Below, in pieces: positions 58,965-64,000 of a stretch of DNA of 64,000 bases. Made by a program: the position numbers and the translations under genes. The stretch is from assembly GCA_037191015.1 (NCBI GenBank), contig JBBCKD010000006.1, positions 186,001 to 250,000 on the forward strand. The letters run 5' to 3'. How positions within the stretch are numbered: the stretch's first letter is position 1; the number at the start of each line of letters is the position of its first letter. The stretch comes from Ravibacter sp037191015. GTDB taxonomy: Bacteria > Bacteroidota > Bacteroidia > Cytophagales > Spirosomataceae. The notes beneath the pieces are model-generated. The model saw only the letters and a program-made list of their open reading frames with translations. It had not been told where the DNA came from and made no database searches.

Positions 58965-61823
58965 ATGAAAAATTTTCTTCTCTCTGCGTTATTTACCCTT
59001 TCCTTTATCGCTCTATCAAGGGCTCAGGCGATCAATCCTTCTTCCGAAGGAATTATCTATGTCAATCATACCTCCTCCGGCGACGGCTCTTCATGGGATG
59101 ATGCCGCACCGTCCCTGGCTGATGCCCTCCTTTGGGCGTATCAGCATAAGGAAGAGTGGTCCGAAACAAAACCGGCTAAAATTTATGTAGCTAAAGGTGC
59201 TTATAAGCCGGCATACAGCCCCGAAGACGGCGATAACTTCGGCACTGACCAGGGCAGGGAAAACAGTTTTCTCATCGGCGCCAACATGCACCTGTACGGC
59301 GGCTTTGATCCCGACAACGGAGTAACCGAGCCTGGCCATACTCGTATTTTCGGCCCCGGAGGTTCCATCCTGTCGGGCGATTTCGGGAACAATGACATTA
59401 TAGAAGGTGAAGGAGCCGGGCTGGCCATTACCCAGAATGATGAAAATGCGTACCACGTACTGACCATTTCAGAAAACTGGCAATACGAGAATGGCGGCAT
59501 TTTCGGGAAAAACACGGTAGTAAACGGCTTCACCATTACCGGAGGCAATGCCAATGGACCGGCTTCGCCTACCTTCATGGTAAATAAGCAGTCGGTAGGA
59601 CGGGAGTCGGGCGCAGGGATAACGATCGATGGCTTCCACTCACTCACACTGACCGATCTGATCATTACCGGCAATACGGCAAATGACAACGGCGGCGGGA
59701 TACGCAGCGGCAACCTGTTCAATGAAGGTGCGCATCGTCCTGTTTTTACCCGGCTTACCATTACCCGCAATTCCGCCGGCTACGGCGGCGGAATGCACGG
59801 CACCGTAGCCTATCCTACGCTTACATATTCGACTGTCAGCGGCAATAGAGCCCGCTTCGACGGTGGAGGCGTGCGTAATCTCTGGAGTTCCGCATCGGAA
59901 TATCATATTGACACGAATCCGGCCTTCTCTGAAGTAACCATCTCCGGCAATCACGCCGGCCGCGATGGAGGCGGAATGGCCAACAGCCTCATGTCGCCCT
60001 CTCTTCATACCGTTACGATCCGCAACAACAGCAGCGGACGGGACGGCGGCGGGATGTATAATTATGACAGGTCTGATCCCCGGCTCACCGATGTACAGAT
60101 TACCGATAATACCGCCGGCGAGAGTGGAGGCGGTATGCACAACTATACCAATTCTTCCCCTGTCATGAACGGAGCATCCATTCTTCGCAACTCCGCTGTA
60201 AACGACGGGGGCGGGATATACAACCGCAGCGGCAGTTCCCCCAACCTCGAAAACGTCACCATCGACCGCAACACTGCAGACAGAACCGGCGGCGGTATGT
60301 ATAGCGAAGGGGGAGCCACCTCATCTTCTCCCGTACTCAACGAAGTTACGATCAGCAACAACGAAGCAGGACAAAATGCCGGCGGGTTGTATTTTTCCGG
60401 GCAATCGGTGGCCAGGCTTACAGAGGTGCTTATCACCGGAAACAGCGCCGGAAATTTAGGAGGCGGGACGTACATGCAAAGCGCCCAGCCGGAATTCCGG
60501 AATGTAACGATCTCCCAAAACACTGCCGTCGCGGGCGGTGGCGGAATGTACAATGCTTCGAACGCCAGTCCACACCTCCAGGATGTCGACATTACCGGGA
60601 ATAAGGCCGGTGCAACGCCTACTTCAGGGTCCGGCGGGGGAATATATAACAACTCTGCGTTCCCCTTTCTTCTAAATGTAACGATCAGTGGGAATTCCGC
60701 AGGTTTTGGAGGCGGAATTATGTATAACGGCACGTCCGGAGTTCATGTAAACGTGCTTATTAGCGGGAACCTGGCCGGGAGCAACGGCGGAGGGATCTAC
60801 AACTGGACGAACTCCCGTCCCACCCTGTTCAACGTGACGCTTGCAGGAAATAAATCAGAAGGTGCGGGCGGGGCTATTTACAATAGTGGAAACTCAGGTC
60901 TTACCATACGGAACAGCATCCTGTGGGGGAACTCCGGCGGAATCTCCTATGCCTCGCAGGCAACGGCTGCAACCATTACCCATAGCCTTGTGCAGGGGCT
61001 GACAGGCACAAGTAACGGGAATATCAGCGCTTCGGGCATACCCGACGACGGAAGTTCACTTTTTACGACTCCGCATTCGTATACCAATGCTCCCGCCCTG
61101 AATGGCAACTATACGCTCAGGCCCGGAACCCCGGTGATGAACCGCGGGAACAAAGCCTACTACGAATATTCCGAAACAGATCTGGTGGCACAATACCTGT
61201 CGACACTCGGCATAACTACCGACCTGGCGGGTAATCCGAGGCTGTATGGCCCGGAAATGGATATGGGCGCCTATGAACTGATCGACGAATCGGCCCTCCC
61301 GGTTACGCTGGTTCGTTTTTCGGTGGAGAGAAAGGAGGGATCCAATTACCTGTCATGGCAAACTGCTGAAGAAACCGGTGCATCCTTCTTTGAAATTGAA
61401 CGCAGCGCCGATGCCGGGACTTTCGAAGGGATCGGGATGATCCGGGCAAAAGGCGATTCAAAAAGGCTTACATCCTACACGTTTACCGATCCGGATCATT
61501 TATCATGGCCTCATGTATATTACCGGCTTCGTATGGTCGACCATGACGGGAGTTTTACCTATAGCCCGATCGTCGTTGCCAGGCGTACGCCGGTATCGGA
61601 ACCCTTCCTTGTATATCCCAACCCGGCTTCGGACATGGTTGTGGTAGAGGTTCCGGGTTATAACCGCGCTGCTCCGGTGTGCCGGGTCACGGATTTGACC
61701 GGTCGGGTAGTGCTTGAGGCTGTCGGCCCCAGGTTAGATCTGAAGAGCTTGCCGGCCGGGCTTTATTTTATTCAACCGGAGGGAAGTAATCTGCCTGCAG
61801 CCAAAATACTCATTCAGCGGTAG
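58965..61823 (+). CDS. Right-handed beta-helix repeat protein with T9SS sorting domain
   Basis: 952 residues. Signal peptide (LLSALFTLSFIALSRAQA), then an adhesin/Pmp-like opening IIYVNHTSSGDGSSWDDA, and about 20 beta-helix turns of roughly 20-30 residues with GN-A-GGG cores (NTANDNGGGI, NSAGYGGGMHG, NTAGESGGGMHNYTNSSP, NSAVNDGGGIYNRSG). After about residue 780 comes a fibronectin-III-like domain (LPVTLVRFSVERKEGSNYLSW) and a type A T9SS C-terminal domain (YPNPASDMVVVEVP, TGRVVLEA, LPAGLYFIQ). It should be exported by the type IX system and attached to the surface or released. Family relatives include polysaccharide lyases and adhesins, but no lyase catalytic motif is evident. A large surface adhesin or glycan-binding protein is the safest reading. 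Confidence 0.88.
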   Translation: MKNFLLSALFTLSFIALSRAQAINPSSEGIIYVNHTSSGDGSSWDDAAPSLADALLWAYQHKEEWSETKPAKIYVAKGAYKPAYSPEDGDNFGTDQGRENSFLIGANMHLYGGFDPDNGVTEPGHTRIFGPGGSILSGDFGNNDIIEGEGAGLAITQNDENAYHVLTISENWQYENGGIFGKNTVVNGFTITGGNANGPASPTFMVNKQSVGRESGAGITIDGFHSLTLTDLIITGNTANDNGGGIRSGNLFNEGAHRPVFTRLTITRNSAGYGGGMHGTVAYPTLTYSTVSGNRARFDGGGVRNLWSSASEYHIDTNPAFSEVTISGNHAGRDGGGMANSLMSPSLHTVTIRNNSSGRDGGGMYNYDRSDPRLTDVQITDNTAGESGGGMHNYTNSSPVMNGASILRNSAVNDGGGIYNRSGSSPNLENVTIDRNTADRTGGGMYSEGGATSSSPVLNEVTISNNEAGQNAGGLYFSGQSVARLTEVLITGNSAGNLGGGTYMQSAQPEFRNVTISQNTAVAGGGGMYNASNASPHLQDVDITGNKAGATPTSGSGGGIYNNSAFPFLLNVTISGNSAGFGGGIMYNGTSGVHVNVLISGNLAGSNGGGIYNWTNSRPTLFNVTLAGNKSEGAGGAIYNSGNSGLTIRNSILWGNSGGISYASQATAATITHSLVQGLTGTSNGNISASGIPDDGSSLFTTPHSYTNAPALNGNYTLRPGTPVMNRGNKAYYEYSETDLVAQYLSTLGITTDLAGNPRLYGPEMDMGAYELIDESALPVTLVRFSVERKEGSNYLSWQTAEETGASFFEIERSADAGTFEGIGMIRAKGDSKRLTSYTFTDPDHLSWPHVYYRLRMVDHDGSFTYSPIVVARRTPVSEPFLVYPNPASDMVVVEVPGYNRAAPVCRVTDLTGRVVLEAVGPRLDLKSLPAGLYFIQPEGSNLPAAKILIQR

Positions 61824-61840
61824 CCGGGGACATTAGTATT

Positions 61841-62596
61841 TCAAAACGTGATCGTCAGCCCGCCGTCGACTGTCAGTACCGATCCGGTTATGTAGGAGGC
61901 GTCCGGTCCGGCCAGGAACCAAGCCACACCGGCGACTTCTTCCGGTTGCCCGGCCCTTTTCAGGGGTAAATGGCTATATTTGACATAGTTATCATAAAAC
62001 CATTCCGTTTCCAGTTCGTTCTGCCCGTTGCAGTCTATCGACATCGGTGTATCAATGAATCCGGGTGCGATGGTATTGGCGAGTATATTTTTCGGGGCCA
62101 GCTCAAGGGCGAGCGAGCGGGTAAACTGGGTAATGGCAGCCTTTGCCATGCCGTAGGCCGAGCTACCCTGCTCTACGCGACGGTCATGTATGGAGGTGAT
62201 ATGAATGATGCGGCCCCCGTTTTTCATGAGCGGCACCAATGCCCTGCAGCTCCTGACGGTGCCGTAGAGCATAACCTGCAGGGTGTCGTCCCATTCGCTG
62301 AAGTCGCTGGCAAAGGCCGGCATGCTCTCTGAAATGCCGATGCTGTTGATCAGTACATCAAAATCATGATGATGCTGACTGACATGCGATACGAATTCCA
62401 GTAGCTGCCCCTCCTCCCTGATATCGAGCTGTAAGGCTTCATGACCTGAACCCGTCAGCCCTGCATGTGCTGCATCCAGCTTGGACCGGTCTGACGACGC
62501 AATGATCACTTTCCATCCTTCCTTTGAAAAACGTTCTGCAATCGCTTTGCCTATACCGGAAGACCCTCCCAGAACTACTACTTTCTTTTGTTCCAT
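61841..62596 (-). CDS. Short-chain dehydrogenase/reductase (SDR)
   Basis: 251 residues, classical SDR: cofactor loop VVLGGSSGIGKAIAERF, an Asp at DIREEG, NSIG in the fourth strand, ITSIHDR with the catalytic Ser, YGMAKA (Tyr-x-x-x-Lys), and IAPGFIDTPM. The end is GSVLTVDGGLTITF. Known chemistry: NAD(P)-dependent alcohol/ketone interconversion. It lies 63 bases after the enolase-superfamily gene on the same strand, so it may oxidise or reduce the product of that dehydratase. It is convergent with the beta-helix gene with only 17 bases between. Confidence 0.93.
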   Translation of the reverse strand: MEQKKVVVLGGSSGIGKAIAERFSKEGWKVIIASSDRSKLDAAHAGLTGSGHEALQLDIREEGQLLEFVSHVSQHHHDFDVLINSIGISESMPAFASDFSEWDDTLQVMLYGTVRSCRALVPLMKNGGRIIHITSIHDRRVEQGSSAYGMAKAAITQFTRSLALELAPKNILANTIAPGFIDTPMSIDCNGQNELETEWFYDNYVKYSHLPLKRAGQPEEVAGVAWFLAGPDASYITGSVLTVDGGLTITF

Positions 62597-62659
62597 AATT
62601 TACCTGATACATGGATCTGCCACCGACATTTAGCAAACAAATCAATCGATGCGGCCCGG

Positions 62660-63835
62660 TTAAAGTCCCGGCGTCTGGTAAACGACCCGGCCGTTTATCC
62701 TGATTTCCGTGTCTACGATGTATTCTTTAAGGCTCCGCAATTGTACTTCCACCCCAAGTCCCGGAGCATCCGGTACAAGGATCTGCCCGTTGGTATCGGG
62801 CAGGATCCTGCCGGTTGTAATATCCAGTGCCAGTTGCTTAGGCTCTACCGGGTATTCACAGATCACATCCCGTTCGATCCCGGCATAGGGCTGTAGTGAT
62901 GCGCTGAGCGCCAGGTGAGACGTGAAGGTATGATTGACGTAGGTAATCCCTTTTTCAGCCGCTTCGTCGGCTACCCGTTTCGCGGGCGTAATTCCCCCGA
63001 TGCGGCCGGTGTCGATCTGGATAAAGCCGAGGCCTGCATAATCGAGCATTGCGGCTGCCTGCACATAGTTGTTGCAGCCTTCGCCTGCAGCGAGCGGTAC
63101 GTGCGGCTCACTCACGGAGAGCTGTTTGTAAGGGCCGAGCGCCATATTGGCAAACGGCTCCTCCAGCCAGTACGCATTTACTTCCTTCAGCACCTGCAGG
63201 CGCTCGCGTGCAGGTGCGATATTTTCTCTCCATACGGTGCCGATGTCGATCATCAGGTAGGCGTCTGCGCCCAGGCCTTCCCGGGCAGCCCTGAAATGGG
63301 CTGCATCTTCGGAAGCATCACCTTTGCCGATCGGCCCCCAGCCGAATTTGACGGCCCGGTAGCCGGATTGTCGTGATTGTATGGCCTTTTTATAAGTCAG
63401 CTCAGGAGTATCACCGAATAGCTGTGAGGCATACGGCGTTTTAGGATATGCCTGTTTGTAGCCAAGCAAACGATATACCGGTTCTCCCAGCTTTTTCCCC
63501 AGCAGATCCCAGAGCGCGATATCTATACCCGACAGCGTATGGTCGGCCTGGAGCAGGTCGAAGCTGTTGGCATGGACCTTTTCGGCGATCCGGCGGATGT
63601 CGTCCGGTTTATTGAGCGGCATGCCTTCGACCGATGCTTTTACCGGCTTGCACGCGCTGTGGGACATCGGGCAGACATAGGCGGCAATGGTAGGCAGCGG
63701 TGCGGCTTCACATTCGCCCCAGCCTTCCAGCCCTCCTGCCCTTACCCTCACCAGGGTGGCATCCTGGCTGCCATCGCCGATGTCTTCGACGACGGGCATG
63801 CTCAGGTAAAAAAAGTCTACTGATTCTATTTTCAT
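62660..63835 (-). CDS. Mandelate racemase / muconate lactonizing enzyme family protein (acid-sugar dehydratase-like)
   Basis: 391 residues of enolase superfamily. N-terminal capping domain with VRVRAGGLEGWGECEAAP; barrel with YRAVKFGWGP (Lys on the second strand), then metal ligands in LMIDIG, WLEEPF and AAGEG, FIQIDTGRIGG, and YVNHTFTSHLAL with the candidate catalytic His. The residues fit acid-sugar dehydratases or epimerases more than true mandelate racemase. With the SDR downstream and the UxaA genes elsewhere in the window, a sugar-acid catabolic role is likely (inference). Substrate unknown. Confidence 0.9.
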   Translation of the reverse strand: MKIESVDFFYLSMPVVEDIGDGSQDATLVRVRAGGLEGWGECEAAPLPTIAAYVCPMSHSACKPVKASVEGMPLNKPDDIRRIAEKVHANSFDLLQADHTLSGIDIALWDLLGKKLGEPVYRLLGYKQAYPKTPYASQLFGDTPELTYKKAIQSRQSGYRAVKFGWGPIGKGDASEDAAHFRAAREGLGADAYLMIDIGTVWRENIAPARERLQVLKEVNAYWLEEPFANMALGPYKQLSVSEPHVPLAAGEGCNNYVQAAAMLDYAGLGFIQIDTGRIGGITPAKRVADEAAEKGITYVNHTFTSHLALSASLQPYAGIERDVICEYPVEPKQLALDITTGRILPDTNGQILVPDAPGLGVEVQLRSLKEYIVDTEIRINGRVVYQTPGL

Positions 63836-63882
63836 TTGAATAATGTGATGATGAGATAATGACTCTCAGCCGTCTCCCTGCT

Positions 63883-63934
63883 CTGCGAAACTTGCAGTTT
63901 CGCAGCCCTATTATCTCGCTTGAAGCGAGTTTTT
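63883..63934. terminator. Two hairpins at the junction of minus-strand genes
   Basis: CTGCGAAAC-TTGCA-GTTTCGCAG (63883-63905, perfect) and CTCGCT-TGA-AGCGAG followed by TTTTT (63915-63934). The second sits inside the last codons of the partial gene and has its T tract on the plus strand. They may be repeat elements or terminators. Confidence 0.45.
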
Positions 63935-64000
63935 CCCAATCTCCGACGAAAGTGCTCCCGCATAGATGGTAACCTTTGTAGTGATTGCTTCTCCGGGTTT
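63911..64000 (-). CDS. C-terminal end of a gene continuing beyond the right edge
   Basis: An open minus-strand frame enters from the right edge and stops at 63911-63913, encoding 29 residues: KPGEAITTKVTIYAGALSS then EIGKNSLQAR. The beta-strand-like KPGEAITTKVTIYAG suggests a beta-sandwich end, as in sugar mutarotase-like or DUF-type carbohydrate proteins, but the family cannot be told from so little. It is probably the gene upstream of the enolase-superfamily gene in the same operon, 75 bases away. Confidence 0.5.
   Translation of the reverse strand, partial: KPGEAITTKVTIYAGALSSEIGKNSLQAR

Noticed and set aside
1..64000. tRNA, rRNA, riboswitches and insertion sequences
   Set aside because: I saw no cloverleaf, rRNA-like stretch, recognisable riboswitch core, or transposase with terminal inverted repeats. 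The Rpn-like gene is transposase-related by fold only and has no visible ends.

Overview
The window reads as a chromosomal stretch of a Bacteroidota bacterium, most likely of the order Cytophagales (an inference; no rRNA or other marker gene is present). The support is four SusC/SusD pairs whose SusC proteins all carry an N-terminal STN domain, four FecI-type sigma / FecR anti-sigma sets, lipoprotein signals of the SusD type, a protein with a C-terminal type IX secretion (T9SS) sorting domain, and a TAnnTTTG-type promoter element.

Layout. 1-3309 (minus): a TolC-like outer-membrane channel followed by an RND efflux pump that runs off the left edge. 3514-4719: a CbpA-type DnaJ homologue with its modulator CbpM. 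4825-11199: nutrient-uptake locus 1 (sigma, FecR, SusC, SusD), closed by a symmetrical 21-bp-stem terminator. 11444-12517 (minus): an Rpn-type nuclease with a long heptad repeat. 12694-13275: a sigma gene with no FecR of its own beside it. 13515-20486: locus 2 (sigma, FecR, SusC, SusD). 20661-23829: a PQQ glucose-dehydrogenase-like lipoprotein with a built-in cytochrome c segment, and a ThuA-family protein. 23930-30630: locus 3 (FecR, SusC, SusD, without an adjacent sigma gene). 30673-48489: a long co-directional accessory block with four Gfo/Idh/MocA oxidoreductases, an FGE-like protein, a PIG-L deacetylase, a NagB-like protein, a 1003-residue SGNH / sorbosone-dehydrogenase-like / cupredoxin fusion, a DhnA-type aldolase, a PfkB kinase, a neutral-ceramidase-like protein, a creatininase-family protein, a FucP-like transporter and a split UxaA dehydratase. 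48664-61823: locus 4 (sigma, FecR, SusC, SusD), then a putative GH20-like glycosidase and a beta-helix T9SS cargo. 61841-64000 (minus): an SDR, an enolase-superfamily dehydratase and the tail of one more gene.

How the genes may work together (inference). The SusCD pairs import oligosaccharides under cell-surface signalling control. The middle block looks like an oxidative or amino-sugar route: periplasmic oxidation (PQQ enzyme, cupredoxin fusion), keto-sugar chemistry by the Gfo/Idh enzymes, deacetylation and deamination (PIG-L, NagB-like), then kinase and aldolase. FucP plus split UxaA resembles the deoxyhexonate arm of the Campylobacter jejuni fucose pathway.

The most striking regulatory signal is an identical two-block element, GGGGTGCT, 12 bases, GTACGTCT. 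It occurs once just after the lone sigma gene (13313-13340) and once just before the sigma-less FecR (23893-23920). It ties together a sigma and an anti-sigma gene separated by about 10.6 kb. Several families of short intergenic palindromes also punctuate the block.
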